Assembly: GCA_001599815.1 (NCBI GenBank) | Contig: BCIA01000006.1 | Coordinates: 1,676,961-1,740,960, forward strand | DNA length: 64,000 nucleotides | Origin: Furcasterigmium furcatum | Lineage: Eukaryota > Ascomycota > Sordariomycetes > Glomerellales > Plectosphaerellaceae | Reading direction: 5' to 3' | Shown: piece after piece, positions 9,901 through 23,158 of the stretch | Position numbering within the stretch: position 1 is the first letter of the stretch | Layout of the letters: every line of letters begins with the position of its first letter | Notes under the pieces: model-generated | Database searches by the model: none | Told to the model about the DNA's origin: nothing | What the model saw: the letters and a program-made list of their open reading frames with translations, nothing else | Made by a program: the position numbers and the translations under genes

Positions 9901-11347
9901 GATGCTTACTCGGGCTCCTCCTACAACACCGGCCGCTACCTGCTTGTACAGCTCGTCGAGCAGGCGCGATACGATCCTAATCGACCCTTGACGGCTTCTG
10001 GAACGATCGGCGTCGGTCCACGTTCCGCTGTCATTTTTGCTTTTCCTTTCTATCCTCGATATAGTTCGTCCAAACCCGCCCTCGTTGCGAATGCCACGCG
10101 AGATGGCGAACCCGGACAGACCGTTCCCTCGCACAGACACACCACCATGACCACTATGTATGGGACCATCCCCTGACAGGCCAGGTGTGGCGTAGTCAGG
10201 GGTTTCGACCACTGCCAACGCGCGTCCTGGGAGGAAGGCCTGGAAAGTTGGTCCTCCGTGACTAGTCTCCAGTAGCTTACGCGATGGCACACCGACTGCT
10301 GCTGTGGCTGCCTCGCTACCGCCTCTCAGCCGTGTGTGTGCTGCAGACTCCCATGACTCGGCCTGGGGACGCTGTTGGGGTCCGGACCTGTGCGCTCTCC
10401 CACAACTTCAGCTTCGTGCAAGATGCTTGTCGAACGCGCGCGCACAAAGCCCTGACTTGGAAGACCCTATTCTCGACTACACCCTCCCTGCTCAGTAGCC
10501 TGTCGGCAAGGCGCTGCTCCCTCTCAGTCTCCAACATCAGCAACGGAGCGGCCCCGTGACCCTGGCTGCCAGCCGCATAAGGGCAACGGGCATGATCCCT
10601 GAACACCCCAGGTTGTCTGACCCCGCGCCAAGTCGGTCCAGCGGGTCTGGTCCAACAACGCTCCATGCATCAGGCCAAGCCCTACCATCTTCGTCTACCC
10701 TGCCGTTGCCCCAGATGTAGCGCCCTTACCGGCCGTCCCTCGTCGAAAAGAATGCGAGGAAAACTAGGCGGATACGGCAGGTTCCCAGGCAAGCCAGGAT
10801 ACCCTCCCTCCTGGACGGTAGCACTGGCAGACCAGGGGTGTGCAAAGGTCCTCTCTGCATATCCGTCATCCATGGATGGATGGTCCCATCCTTTCCCTTT
10901 CAAATATCCTCCATGGTCGCCCCGATGTCAAGTTCGAACTTGAAAGCTGGATTCCCTGCCCTCGTAAACGATCGGCGAGTACTAACATACAAGTACTACG
11001 CATATCCCAGCCAGGTCCCGGGCTGTCGGACACTCGTTCACGATCGGCTGACACCTTGAACGTCCCGTCCCGCCACCGAGCGCCTGTCTTTGCACTACCT
11101 GGGGGGATGCTGCCCTGATCCTCGGTGTTTTCGACGCTTTCTATACTTGTACTCTTAGTTTGCCTTTCCCTGTTACGCCTAATCGCCCCTTTGCGCATGA
11201 TACCCAGCATACACAGGACAAGCTTCGCTCATCCACCGAGCTGCTGTGCGAAGGCCTGAGCCTGCAGCCCAGTGTTCACATCACTGCCTCACAATTTTAT
11301 CCGCCCAGAAGGTCGCTCATCTTTCGCTGTCGGCGGCGTCGCTCGCC
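6933..11347. other. Long gene-poor stretch (4.4 kb)
   Basis: No gene could be supported here. Several frames of 150-220 codons exist (for example plus-strand 7562-8167 and 8969-9607), but they lack recognisable motifs, overlap one another on both strands, and show no coherent splice structure. The last ~150 bp (11200-11347) contain no ATG and are probably the GPCR leader. No tRNA or 5S rRNA pattern was seen. Confidence 0.5.
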
Positions 11348-12776
11348 ATGTCGACCACCGGCGAAGACAAGGTCAACCTTGGCCAGGAAGACTTCGACAT
11401 CCTCAGCACAGTCGAGCGTGTGTGCTCCGTCTTTTCCCTTCTCGGCTGTCTCTTCATCATCGTCACCTTCTGCTGCTCAAAAGCCTTCCACAAACCCATC
11501 AACAGGCTCGTGTTCTACGCCTCATTCGGAAATGGCATCACCAACATCGGCACGCTCATGGCACGATCCTACATCGGGTCGCCAGACTCGCCGGGCTGCC
11601 AGATTCAGGCCTTCTTGATCCAGATGTAAGGCGGAATCAGTGGCCAAGACTACCACCCGTGCTGACAGCTCCAGGTTCATGCCTGCAGATGCCTTCTGGA
11701 CGCTTGCAATGGCCGTCAACGTGTACCTGACCTTCTACTTCAAGTACGACGCCGTGAAACTCCGCAGGATGGAGATTCCCTATATGATCATCTGCTATGG
11801 CATTCCTTTCATCCCCGCATTGGTATTCCTCTTCGTCACCAAGAACGGAGTCAAGGTATACGGCAACGCGACCCTGTGGTGTTGGGTCTCCAGAGAATGG
11901 GGCGTCTGGCGCATCATCACGTTCTACGGACCAGTGTGGTAGGCCTCCTCATCCGTAACCAGCCATATTGGCCGTTGTCAAGCTAACATCTCCAGGGTCG
12001 TCATCCTCATCACCTTCTTCATCTACTTCCGCACCGGCGGCGACATCTACCGCAAGCGCAAGCAGCTCCGTGACTTCAGCGGCTCCAACGACATCGACGC
12101 CACCGCGTCTTCTGGCAACCCCTTCGCCTCCACCAAGACCACCGAGGTGTCCATCACGAGCGAGGTCATCGACCAGCCCCACGGCGCCATAAACCTCGAG
12201 CACATCGAGCGCCGGGACTCGGCCGCCCGCCCCGCCAACGGCGCCTACTCGTGCACCATCACCGCCCAGAACGACATCATCCTCCCCATCCAGAGCAATA
12301 CCCCCGCCGCGGGCCAGGCCCCGCCCCCCGCGGCGCGCAGCAAGACGCACGCCGCGAACAACGCGGCCTGGTCGTACGCAAAGTGCGCCCTGCTCTTCTT
12401 CACCGCGCTCCTGATCACGTGGATCCCGTCGAGCGCCAACCGCGTCTACTCCGTCGTCCACCAGAACACCTCCCTCCGGCCGCTTGAGTACATGTCCGCC
12501 GCGGTACTGCCGCTGCAGGGCTTCTGGAACGCCCTGATCTACATCGTCACGTCGTGGAAGGCGTGCCAGACGTTCTGGGACGACCTGCGGCACTTCCGAC
12601 GCGGAGGAGGCGGGGACGACCTCGCCGCGTACCGCGGGGCGCCGGACTTCATGTCGACGAAGAAGAGGTCGCCCGGGAGCGGGAAGACGTACGAGACGGA
12701 GAGCATGACGGAGTTGGCCGGGAGCCCCGAAATGGGGGGCAGCCGCGGCGGGTCGGGGGAGCAGCAGCGGATGTGA
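11348..12776 (+). CDS. cAMP-receptor-like G protein-coupled receptor, 3 exons
   Basis: Seven-helix plasma-membrane receptor of the Dictyostelium cAR-like class found in ascomycetes, expected to couple to a heterotrimeric G protein; its ligand is not predictable. Exons 11348-11625, 11675-11938 and 11996-12776 join to 440 aa. Helices visible: VCSVFSLLGCLFIIVTF, LVFYASFGNGITNIGTLMA, FWTLAMAVNVYLTFYF, YMIICYGIPFIPALVFLFV, IITFYGPVWVVILITFFIYF, CALLFFTALLITWIPSSANR and AAVLPLQGFWNALIYIV. A long intracellular loop of about 135 residues, Ser/Thr/Pro-rich, separates helices 5 and 6. The cytoplasmic tail is Gly/Arg/Ser-rich. The NALIYIV element in helix 7 resembles the NPxxY region of receptors. Introns are 49 and 57 nt. 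Confidence 0.93.
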
Positions 12777-14281
12777 GGGGACTTGGGAAGGCGGCGTCTG
12801 GATTTCTGATGGATTACGCCATGGGAGGCTTGCGATGTTGCTATAAAACGGTTTTTTTATACCCCCTGCCTGACGATGTGACTGAGCGGAGGCGCTGTCC
12901 CTTTGCCATGTTGTGTTGGGCATCCTATGTAGAGTATAGCAAGATCTTCAAAGCCCGCAGTTCTCGCGTGCGAGTCCGTCATCTTCGAGATTTCGCTCCT
13001 GTCCTCGCAAAGCACCCGGAGGACAACGCTCGAGAGCATGGCCGCCCCGAGGCCGCAGATGTGTTTGCTCGCACAGTGAGGTCACACGTGGGCGATCGCA
13101 TGGCGACGGCAAGGCATTGAGGGGCAATCACCGGAGAGGCTTGCCGCAGACCTTCTGCTGTACGTACCATAGATTGCGTTTGCTGGATGGCTGCCATGGC
13201 TTTTACAGCGCCTCTGGCGGTTGCTCAGGGGAGCATCCAGGGGGCATCTCTGAGCAAGTCCCCTCGGCTTTGTAGCTCGCACCGGACAAAAAGGGAAGGT
13301 CGTCCTCTTTTCCTCAACTCCAGAGTGCCATTGAGGCTGATCGTGGCGTCTTCAAGCTCGAAAATGGGCGTTCTTTACTGGTAGAACCAGGTCTGCGGGT
13401 ATCAGCACGGTGACAACCCCGTCATGATCCCCGTGAACGTCAACCCCTGCATTTTCATCGGGGCGCACACCGCGCCATGCTTGAACGCCACCCCGGGAAT
13501 CATTCCCATTTGTGACTCTCCGAAATGTCAGCAGGGTATGGGTTCGTTTACCCGGTCAGGGGTTGCCGAGCCAAGGTCAACCAGTGCGATGGACACCGGC
13601 GCCGACTGAGCGGTGTAGCGTATCAATAGCGTGAGAGTTTGACGGTTCTCTGGTAACGAGTTGAAGCCTCTTACCAGAATGGGGTGTGACATGCAACCAC
13701 TTGCCCCTAGCATGCTAGGTTTGGACTCCGCGCCGGCCATCGAACCATGGTGCGATCGTTGGCGGATGTCTACCAGCTTGGTGTGTCTTGAAACGGGGAC
13801 GTGTGGCACGTATTAGCCGCCGTTACTCTGTTGGATGGCTACCCAGCATCGAGATGGCTTGAGAAATATTCCCCTGAGCGTTGCGCGGGAAACGAGGGAA
13901 AGCTGATGGCGATATCAGGGTCCCCCATTGTATCTTCGATTGAGTCATGGGGATGCGTTTCGATCTACCAGTAAAATGGCTACCAACCATTGTTCTAGAT
14001 ATGGCGTACCGATGGTGTCCCGTCCTGGGCGACTTGTCCTCCGCCAGGCACAACAACAACGAGATGCAGTCATCCCACGAGCAACCGATCCTCTGCAGCT
14101 AGACAAACAAATGAATACGTCAACGAGAACAGGACACAGACAACCACTCCATGGTACAGTACAGTATTCGCCTTCATTAAAGGGTATCGAGTGCCCACTG
14201 GAACCTCCAACGCCTTTGCTATGCTCTTCCTCCCCTCGCCGATATCGTGCGCGTGAACGTCGTAGTCGGCCGAGTCTTGCA
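12777..14281. other. Intergenic (1.5 kb), convergent 3' ends
   Basis: Lies between the stop of the GPCR gene and the stop of the minus-strand methyltransferase-like gene. A TATA-like run occurs at about 12840-12862, probably part of the GPCR 3' UTR. No protein-like frame was seen. Confidence 0.5.
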
Positions 14282-16300
14282 TCAAATATCTTTGACGGCC
14301 TCGATCTTGGAATATTCCCACGTCGTTCGCATGTGGTGGCACTCCTCGACGATCGCCGGGTCTTCCCACCACCAGCTGTCAGCTTCAATGAACTGGCCCC
14401 AAACCTCCATCCAGAGCATCCTACCCACGAGGGTGCGGAGCTCCTGCTTGATGCTCTTATTGGGGACGTCGGCGGCATCCGCTGCGGCTTGGCCGTGGGT
14501 TGACGGCGCGACAGCGAAGAACTTCATGGTGGTGATGGTACTGCCGTCGGCACGGAGCGAGGCGTCTGCCAACCAGATGGGGAACAGCTTGCTCGGGTTC
14601 ATGCAGCGGAAGTTCCGTTCCAAGTTGAATAGGAGATGCTCGTCCAGCCACGCACGGAGGCGCGGGCCAAGTGTCATTGCCGCGGGGAGGGGGTCGATGA
14701 GCGTAAGGTGGAAGGTGCCGCCGAGTGACAAGGCGCGATGTATGTTCTTGAGAATGGCGGGAACGTCAGGCGATGGCACCAGAGACGGGAGGCTCAAAGA
14801 GTGTGCGGCCCCAAAGAGACTGTGCGCCAGTGGGAAGGCGGTTGGTGAGACCGTGGGGACCATAATGGGGTGGATGTTCGGGAACAAGTTGTGTGACAGC
14901 GGGCTGGGGGAAAGATGATAGATGTTCTTATTGGAATGGACAGCAGCGAGGTATGAGGTAGTGGCTATATGGTTGTCAGTGTTATCCAGGTTCATTGTAG
15001 CATATTGCCATACCTTGGGACTCGTAGAGAGCCAAAACCTTCTTGGACCTGGCTGCCGCGGCCTTCAGGGGTGCGGGCTTGGCGGGGTCAAGATCAACCG
15101 GCTGGTCCATGTGGTCAAGAGAAGACAACATCCACCGCTTCTTGTCCATCTCGAGCTCCTTGTAGAGGCCGCCCTCATCACTGACGCCCCAGGTCTCCTT
15201 CAGCCGAATGAGGCGGATGTTGTCACTTGCAACTCCCATTCTCTTGATCTCGCGCTGCATGCCACTGAGGTCAAGTGACAGGCCTGTGTCGTTCTCCAAC
15301 TCGTCAGGCTCCTCCATGATATCCTCGAAAGTCGAAGCTCGGTGCTCTGGGGAAGGAACACAGTCCCAAGCATCAGGCGGCTTCCACGCGTCCGGATTGT
15401 TCGGCTTGAAAGATGTTGTCCATGAAGGAACTCTCGTCAGGGAGGTCCTGGGAGGAGAAGCCTGGCCTGGAAAGAGACTGATGGGGACATCACTGGCGGC
15501 GAGTGAACTGTGTGCACTGGTAAACGGTCAGTCAAGATCTTGTCATCTGATTCAGGGAACACCCACGATGCGTCCGCCGAGTGAGGTGACGTGATGGACT
15601 CCTCTTTGGCCGCAGCAGCTGAGATCTTGACCTCGGAGACAATACCGGTAAGGCTGTTCTCCCGCGTGCGAGGGGTCACGGTGACCTCTGTGTCCTTGGT
15701 GATGAAGGACGAGGGCCCCAAGGTCTGCACATATTGCGACGATTTTGTCGTCGATGTCTCTGCCACAGACGTGTTGCATGGCGAGGCCGGGGCGTAAGCC
15801 GAGTTCTCGGTCCACTTGGAAAAGACAGAGTCTATGAATCCTGCGATCAGTGAGCTGCGAATACCTCAGATCAACGTTACGAGCTTACCCCTGTTTGAGG
15901 ATCCGGGAGAGTTCTGGAAAGAGTCCACAAACTGGTCCGGCCCAGCGCTGAGGGTCGATGGCTGAACCGCGTCGCTGGATACCTCGGAAGGCTGCTTGCC
16001 TGAGGTAGCCGATGCGGCGGTAGACAGATACGAGACCCGACGAGACTTGTTCTCGTTTTCGCTGGCGGCCAGTAGAGTGGCCGTCGAGGTCTTGGGTCTG
16101 GGGGCAACGGCTCTCTTCTGACCCTTGGATCCGAATAAGCCGAACGACTTGCTGTCGGATGATGCGGATGTTCGGGAGGAAGCGGATCTGTGCTGGGCGC
16201 GAGTCTTCTCGCGCTGCTCTTGCTCCCGCTGAATGGCCTTCCTCTCGCGATGTTCTCGTACCGACTCCTTGTTAGGATCTGTCCACACAACTTCCCACAT
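14282..16300 (-). CDS. Methyltransferase-like (type 11-like) fungal protein, 4 exons
   Basis: Exons on the minus strand: 16300-15889, 15840-15567, 15516-15014 and 14964-14282, joining to 623 aa. It begins MWEVVWTDPNKESVREHRER, a start shared by a family of ascomycete proteins usually annotated as SAM-dependent methyltransferases. Residues about 20-300 are Ser/Thr-rich and probably disordered. The ordered half has ETWGVSDEGGLYKELEMDKK, a helix ending KKVLALYESQ joined to ATTSYLAAVHSNKN, then LKNIHRALSLGGTFHLTLID, which resembles the late motif of class I methyltransferases, and WLADASLRADGSTITTMKFF. A classical glycine-rich SAM motif I (DxGxGxG) was not found, so activity is uncertain. The second intron (15566-15517, 50 nt) was placed from GTGGGT, CTGAC and CAG signals plus frame. 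Confidence 0.75.
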
Positions 16301-19300
16301 TTCGACAGAATTAGTAGCGAATTGGAGTCGAGGGTGCGATTATGGGATAGAAGTGATGCGGTGTGGTTATTGGTACAAGGCGAGTGTCGTCGCGTGAGCC
16401 CAGGTCCGATATTTGACGGACATGGATTGAGGGGCGTTGGAATGTACGACGGCGGGGTGAAACGAGGACAGGAATTCGAGCCCGTGAATGGTGTCAGTTG
16501 TTTCCAAGTTACTGCCGACGAAGGACGACAACAGGCCCCTTCCGGAAGACGTGGAGGATGACGAGCAGCAAACTTGACCTTCCTTCAGGCGCCGGCAGGG
16601 TGGTAACGATATGCTGCGGAGGTTGCGGTGACGATCGAGGTCGCTCACGGGAGGCTGTCGCATGCCTGGGGTAGAACAGAGCCGCGATGGTGGCAGATTG
16701 GCCCTCCGACCCCCAGAGACGGAGAGGTTACGTCGCGAGGGAGATGGACGGCCGCTTGCAGGATGACCGGTGATGAGGTGGGTAAGAGCCGGACGGGTAT
16801 CTGTATCTCGCGGGAATCTGGAAGATTGAGGCCTGAGGAAGGCTTGTCGTCGTTGGGGTTGGTTGCCTGTTGAAAGTACAAGACAGACGGGCATGTGGCA
16901 GAAGTGCTGGAGATGAAGAGATTGAGATCTGACGTTGGATGGAAGATTTTCCCTCTGAGGGTGCCGAGACTTGAGACTTGCGGCGGGGAGAAATCGGCAC
17001 CAGTGTTGGAAATTCTGCGAGGTTGCGATATGGCGGCAGGAGCGAGGATCAGAGGAAGGTACAGAGATCGTCTTGCGGATTCACGTCGGGTCTGCTCCTT
17101 CCTCTCAATTCAGCTCCCGCCCTGAGCGCCTGCCAGTTGGGTGTTCTCTCAAGCAACCGAACCTCCTGCTCCTGCCCTCTTTGCAGGTTTGGATGTGGGT
17201 GCGAGAATCTGGCACTCCCTTGATTACTAGTAGGCACTTCCTACAGTCCGAGCTCATTCACCAACTCGCCCATGGATCCTTGCAGTCAACTTTGAAGTGA
17301 ATGACCGGCCGAGCGTTGAAAGACCCTTCACCCCCTTTTCCTCCAAACCATGTGGACACCATCCGCCTGCCAAACTCTCACGTATGGTTCCCATGCCCTC
17401 GAGAAGGACACACCTCGTGAGCTGTGAGTGAGACTCCATGGCTGTCCTCCGTTGTCTCCGTCCAGAGAGGGTCCTCGTCCAACAAGGTCATCCTGCCTAC
17501 AACGTCGGACAGTCTTCAGGCCTGCCCTCCTCGCCGACTGTGTGATCGTACATGTCTTCCATTGCTGGTACAGTGTTGCAGCTGGCTCGGAGGTCTGCCA
17601 AACTCGGTTCAGGCGAGATCCAGCTCTATTATTCTGCTGTGCCACTGGCCGAGCACATGCAGACTGGGATGGGCGTCTTTGATCCCAGACCGAGGAATTC
17701 CTTGGTCCAAGTCGTTCAAGCTGAGACCAAAGGCTGGCCCTTGTCTCTGGGTCATGATGCGCCATGGGCGTCGACTGTGCGCTCTGTGGCTTCAACACCA
17801 GCCTCAGCACAGTCATCTTGACGAGAGGGATTGCTTGCCGCATCCTTGACAGGCTTCATCAGGCCCTTGGAGAGACACCGTGGCTGCAGGCGATTCCCGA
17901 CTTCGCGTCGACACAACTCCAACTCTTTCCCAGAACATGGGTATCCAGAGTCTTAAAATCATTCTCAATCTCGAAAGAAGTGATTTTCTGCTCCTCTGAT
18001 CTGGTTTTTGACAGCACCATGCGCCCGAGACGTCGGGCCCCTGCTATGCCCGTGGAGCTTTCAAACTTTTGCCCTCTATTGATTACTCGCGTACTCGACG
18101 TTTCCATCATATATGTGTGGCGGTGTCTCCTTGTCAAGGTGTCTTGCCAGGATATCCAGTCATATTCTGCTGATGAACCACTCGAGATAGACCAACCCCC
18201 ATCACGGATCACGGGGAGGGCGGGGACATGTTTGCTTGAGAATGCAGGCCTGCGGTCATCTCCTGCAACTGCTGCAGCCTGCCTCCTGGGTCCCTATCAG
18301 TGCCGTGTTCCCTCGGACGAAGCAAGAGGACGGGGTCATACAAATCTCCCGATGACAGCTCGACCCCTCTCATCAGCGCGGCGCAAGCCTCCCGAGTGCC
18401 ACTTCACGGCTTGACTTGCCGCTCCCATGGTCCCAGAAACCGATTGATCGCCGGTGGGCAGCGTCTGGTGGGAGTAACTGTCATACCCCCGTTGACAGCT
18501 CTCGTATGATTGTACGGCGGCCAGCTTGCGGGTGCAAGGCGGGCACATCGAGACACACCCTGGGGTTTGGTCCCAGGAAATCGGGCCCGAATCACGAGCC
18601 AAACTCAGTAGTAAACCACAACGGCGCAAGTTAGGCGTAGGATCTCTTGACCAAGCAGGGGCAGCAGACATTAAGAAGGCCCCTTGAGCTCGTGGGATCC
18701 GAACTTCCACCCAGTGTTTCCATACCCGAACGAGATAGATGAAACTGGCGAGTAAGTGTAATGAAATGGCGCGGCGATTGTGTCATGCAATTTTTCTGTT
18801 GCTTCGATCAAGAGCCGCTATGAGAAGGACCATGGCTACCCTTGGGAGAGATAGGTGGCCTTGACGAGTGTGATGACAGGCTGAGGCCTTCCTGAGAGCC
18901 CGTCTACCGGTGACCAAGTGTTCTTCATTGCTCCATCGTGCATCTGGTGGCTTGAAGAGAGGGCAAGATGGGCCGGCTGGTGGCGTCTTAAATATGCAGA
19001 AGAGCAGACATTGGTCTCTGTGCTCGACCTAGGTGTGCCGAGATCTGCAGCAACGGCCAGCCATTGCCCCTCTGCCCGGCCTCAGAGGAAACGTCGCCAT
19101 CTTGCCGGCCGATCGATCAATACCATATTGGCCTGTCCTTCTTGGCTAAGGATCCCAGGCCAACATGCGTATTTCCGCCAACCCTGTGTCTCCCAGCCTA
19201 TCGCGGGGCTTAAAGACATATCTCGCTAATTCGGTGCGACGTCGAGAGGGACAGCTACACTCGTTCCAGACGAGAGAGTCGCTATGCGTGTGCCGTGACC

Positions 19301-20287
19301 GGTGCCGTTGTCATGGAGAAAAGCGCATGATTCTCGCAGAGAGCGCATTGGCAGCGCTCATGACTGTCCGTTCCGGCGCTGTACCTGTGTGGAAAGTCGC
19401 AGGCCTGAGGGAAGGCCGCATATGCATGGAGTCGTGCTCAGTCGCATCGCATCCGATGCTGCCGGAATGGATACAGAACCAATCATTCCCTCCTGCTGTG
19501 GTTTGGGAGAAGATTGTGCGCTGGTGGACTTTTCGCCAGCATAGGGGAAATAATTGTGCGCTGCAGGTATAATTCGTGGGGGGGGGGGNGGGGGGGTTTG
19601 GCATTGGTGTTGTGGGAGTATTGGACCCCGAGAGGAACCAGTCTCAATTCTCAATGACCCGGGTGTCCGTCAGAACGGGCGATGATCTAGTAGCTAGATC
19701 TGTTAGATGAGGCGTTCAAGTGTCCTGATACCTTGATGCTGTCTAGTTCACTGTCAACTGATGGTGACTGTCGAGATTATACTAACGTCCTAGACTCTGC
19801 TGGAGCTGGGGAAGTGTTCCGCCTCGGTGGACGACTCGGCCATTACGGTGCCAGCGTCACCAAGAGTTCTTGGCCCCAGTGCAGATTTCTGAGTTTATCC
19901 GGTGGCCTGAAAGCTCGTTCTGTTTCTTTGGGAGACTGTGTGCTTGAGAGTGGGAGACAGCGTCGTGGAGTCCAGAGGCGGTGAACTTGAGTCGTGGAGC
20001 TTCGTTCCGATTGACTGACACTCAACGTGCCTGACAAGACAAAGAATCCGAGGGCTGACTAGATGTTCAGGAAACGCACCGGTGGTGATCGGCCAAAATC
20101 ATGAACGTGTCCATTGAATGTGCGTACGACATGGCCTCTCGGAGAATCGTGGACCATACCACAACGCCAAGTTGCTGCGGGAAGATATCCAACGAGCCAA
20201 GGTGTCGAGTTCAACTCGAGGGCGCCAAGTCGATTCGCGAACTCGTCTCTGCGACTTGGGACCGCAAGCCGGGATCGGATCTCATGC
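16301..20287. other. Long gene-poor stretch (4 kb)
   Basis: No supported gene. Frames of up to 216 codons (17764-18414, plus) lack motifs and are interleaved with equally long frames on the other strand. The part next to 16300 should hold the promoter of the minus-strand methyltransferase-like gene. Confidence 0.5.
19578..19596. repeat. Poly-G run with an undetermined base
   Basis: A run of G is interrupted by N at 19589. The true length of the homopolymer is unknown and the assembly is least certain here. Confidence 0.9.
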
Positions 20288-20827
20288 AGAAGGGCTTCGT
20301 GGAAGGAGCAGGACTGGTTGAATAAGGCAAGTGCCCGCTCTCGCCCCGAGTGCCAACAACCGGATCCGCCCCGTCGTGCCTTCTTCTCGAGTCCCCTTCT
20401 CGGCCCTTTTTGCCTCAGCCAACAGTCTCAAACCCACCAACCCAGTCGCTCCTTCCTTCCAGCAACAACCTGGTACGCTCTCGAGTCTCCAGCTCGCACA
20501 AGGCACTGGAAATCTGAGACACCTCAAGCTTGGGCACCTTTCATCCGACTCGACTCGTCCCCCTTCCGAGTCCCGGATCTCACCCAAGTTTTCTTCCTTC
20601 TCTCCGAACTTGTGCTTCTTCTCTAGCCGTCTCAATTCACTTGCGGAGGTCTTGTGGTACTGGTTTCTTCCTACTGTCTACCCCGGGCATCTCCGGGATC
20701 AGATATCGCGAAATCTGATCGACGGCCAGCCAGCCTCCACGGAGTTCTTACAGCAACCAGGCCGGGGCTGATCGTCTTTAATCCATTATTACTCCCTTCA
20801 CAGCATATCTTTCCATCAACTTTCAAG
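20288..20827 (+). promoter_or_regulatory. ATG-free leader of the purine transporter gene
   Basis: No ATG occurs on the plus strand from 20288 until the start codon at 20828 (540 nt), while CT-rich and Ser/Pro-like sequence is common. This suggests a 5' untranslated leader of up to about 500 nt preceding a scanning start. Confidence 0.45.
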
Positions 20828-23158
20828 ATGCCGTCTCAGACCTCCTCCACCGCTGGGATCATCGAACGCATGGAGCACGTCGAGGCCCCAAGCACGGAGA
20901 AACGGTCAATCATGGACAAAATCAAGGCTAAGCTCCACCAAGCCAGGAAGGCTGTTGACCGTTTCGACCGTGCCGTCTCATCTTCTACATTCGGTCGGAT
21001 CTTCAGGCTGGACGGCAGTGGGCATGTGAGTCAACCCCTCCTCTCTGCTGCCATTCGATTGCCCATCCCGCTGACATCGGAACAGCCTAAGCAGATTGCG
21101 AACGCGTCGTTTCTGAGGGAGATTCGTGCTGGCGCGACCACATTCGCAACCATGGCATACATCATCGCCGTTAATGTGGGTGTTGACGACTCTCCTCATG
21201 TCCAGGGGCTCCTCTTCGAAACTGCCGACTGACATACTGCCAGGCCATCATCTTATCCCAAACCGGCGGAACTTGCGTGTGCGATCTGGTCAACAAGAAC
21301 GAATGCGACAACATTGAAAGCTACAAGGCCTGCAAAGAGGGTTGGTCCACCCGTCTCCTCTCCAAGGTGTTATGGCCCCCCTGACAACACCCTACAGATG
21401 TCCGACGCGATCTCATCACGGCTACTGCTGCTGTTGCCGGCATGTCCAGCTTCCTCTTTGGTTTCTGCACCAATCTCCCTGTCGCCCTTGCGTAGGTTCC
21501 CCCCGACCTTGACTTCGTTCGTCTGATGCTGATGATTGCCAGGCCTGGCATGGGTCTCAACGCATACTTCGCCTTCCAGGTTGTTGGTCCAAACGGCTCC
21601 GGTTCCATCTCGTACGAGGTCGCCCTGACCGCCGTGTTCATCGAGGGCATCATTTTCATCTTCCTCGCCTTGACCGGAATGAGGCAGTGGCTCGTGAGGC
21701 TCATCCCGGCTACCATCAAGACCGCCACCGGAGTCGGCATCGGCTTCTTCCTGACGGAGATCGGCCTCTCTTACTCGGCTGGCATCGGTGCCATCACTGG
21801 TGGCTTCAAGGCAACCCCGCTTGCCATTGCCGGCTGTCCCGTGGAGAACATTGACAAATCCACCCAGATGTGCGAGACGGGAATCATGTCTAGCCCCAAG
21901 GTGAACTTGGTTGACTTCGGCGGCTTGGACCTTGGCTGACCCTTGGTAGATGTGGACTGCCATCTTCGCTGGTGGTATTGTTACGGCCTTCCTCATGTCG
22001 TTCCGAGTCAAGTACGCCCTCATCGTCGGCATCGCTCTCGTGTCGATATTGTCCTGGCCGTAAGCCCCTCAACCTTCCCCGAGATATCTCTTCCACTGAC
22101 ACCATCCAGCCGCAACACCGACATTACTTACTTCCCGTACAGCGCCGAGGGTGATGCACGCTTCGACTTCTTCAAGTCGGTCGTCTCTTTCCATCCGATC
22201 CGCAAAACCCTGAACGTGCTTGACTGGCAGGTCGCTGGCAACGGCCCGCAGTTTGCACTGGCTTTGTTCACGTTCCTCTATGTCGACATCATCGACGCCA
22301 CCGCTACACTGTACTCAATGGTCCGCTTCTGCGGCGTTGTTGACCCGAAGGACGGCGATTTCCCGCGCTCGACAATTGCATACTGCTGCGATGCGACCTG
22401 CATCTCCATCGGCGCTCTGCTCGGCTGTTCTCCGGTCACGGCTTTCATCGAGAGTGGCGCAGGTATTGCGGAAGGAGGCCGGACGGGACTGACGGCTATG
22501 ACGACTGGCATCTGTTTCCTCATCTCAATCTTCTTTGCCCCCATCTTTGCGTCCATACCTCCTTGGGCGACCGGGTGCACCTTGGTTCTGGTAAGTCAAG
22601 TTGATTTCGTTGTGGCGATACGGACACTGACTTGTCGAGCAGGTTGGATGCATGATGATCAGGCAGATTACGCAGATCAACTGGCGATACATCGGAGACG
22701 TGTTGCCTTCTTTCGTGGTCATGACTTTCATTCCCTTCTCCTACAGCGTCGCCTATGGCTTGATCGCGTAAGTTTACTGCTCCCTCCTTCGATCTTCGTT
22801 TTATATTGATGATATTTGCAGAGGCGTTTTCGTCTACACCGTGCTAAACGGCCTCATCGCGTTCACCGTGTGGATCAGTGGAGGCCGTCTCGAACCCCGA
22901 GAGTACGACATGAAGGAGTACTGGTCGTGGAAGGGAGGCGGCACATCGCCGTGGTTCATGAGGGCCTGGCGTCAGAAGGGCTGCTTCGGTGCCAAGCCCG
23001 ACCCTGACGAGAGCAGCAAGCGGTCCTTCACCATGAACGAGGAGAACGAGAGCACCTACGGCGACAACTCGGGGGTCGGTTCCCCCGCGACGGCATCCCG
23101 TCAGAGGGAGGACGACGAAATTGCGGTGATCTCAACGCCGAAGCGGACCTACCGCTGA
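20828..23158 (+). CDS. azgA: AzgA-type purine (hypoxanthine-adenine-guanine) transporter, 9 exons
   Basis: Proton-coupled purine permease of the plasma membrane (AzgA-like branch of the NCS2-related nucleobase transporters). Exons: 20828-21025, 21086-21175, 21244-21340, 21398-21491, 21543-21900, 21950-22059, 22110-22590, 22643-22767, 22822-23158; they join to 629 aa. Family signatures: REIRAGATTFATMAYIIAVN, then AIILSQTGGTCVC, GMGLNAYFAFQVVG, TATGVGIGFFLTEIGLS, FTFLYVDIIDATATLYSM, GCSPVTAFIESGAGIAEGGR, and the final helices PFSYSVAYGLIAGVFVY and LNGLIAFTVWISGG. The N-terminal 65 residues and the tail (Glu/Asp/Ser-rich) are cytoplasmic and probably used in turnover. All eight introns have GT..AG ends. 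The gene count of introns and the length fit Aspergillus azgA relatives. Confidence 0.95.

Noticed and set aside
17764..18414. 216-codon plus-strand frame in the gene-poor region
   Set aside because: No motif, no coherent composition, and similar-length frames overlap it on both strands.
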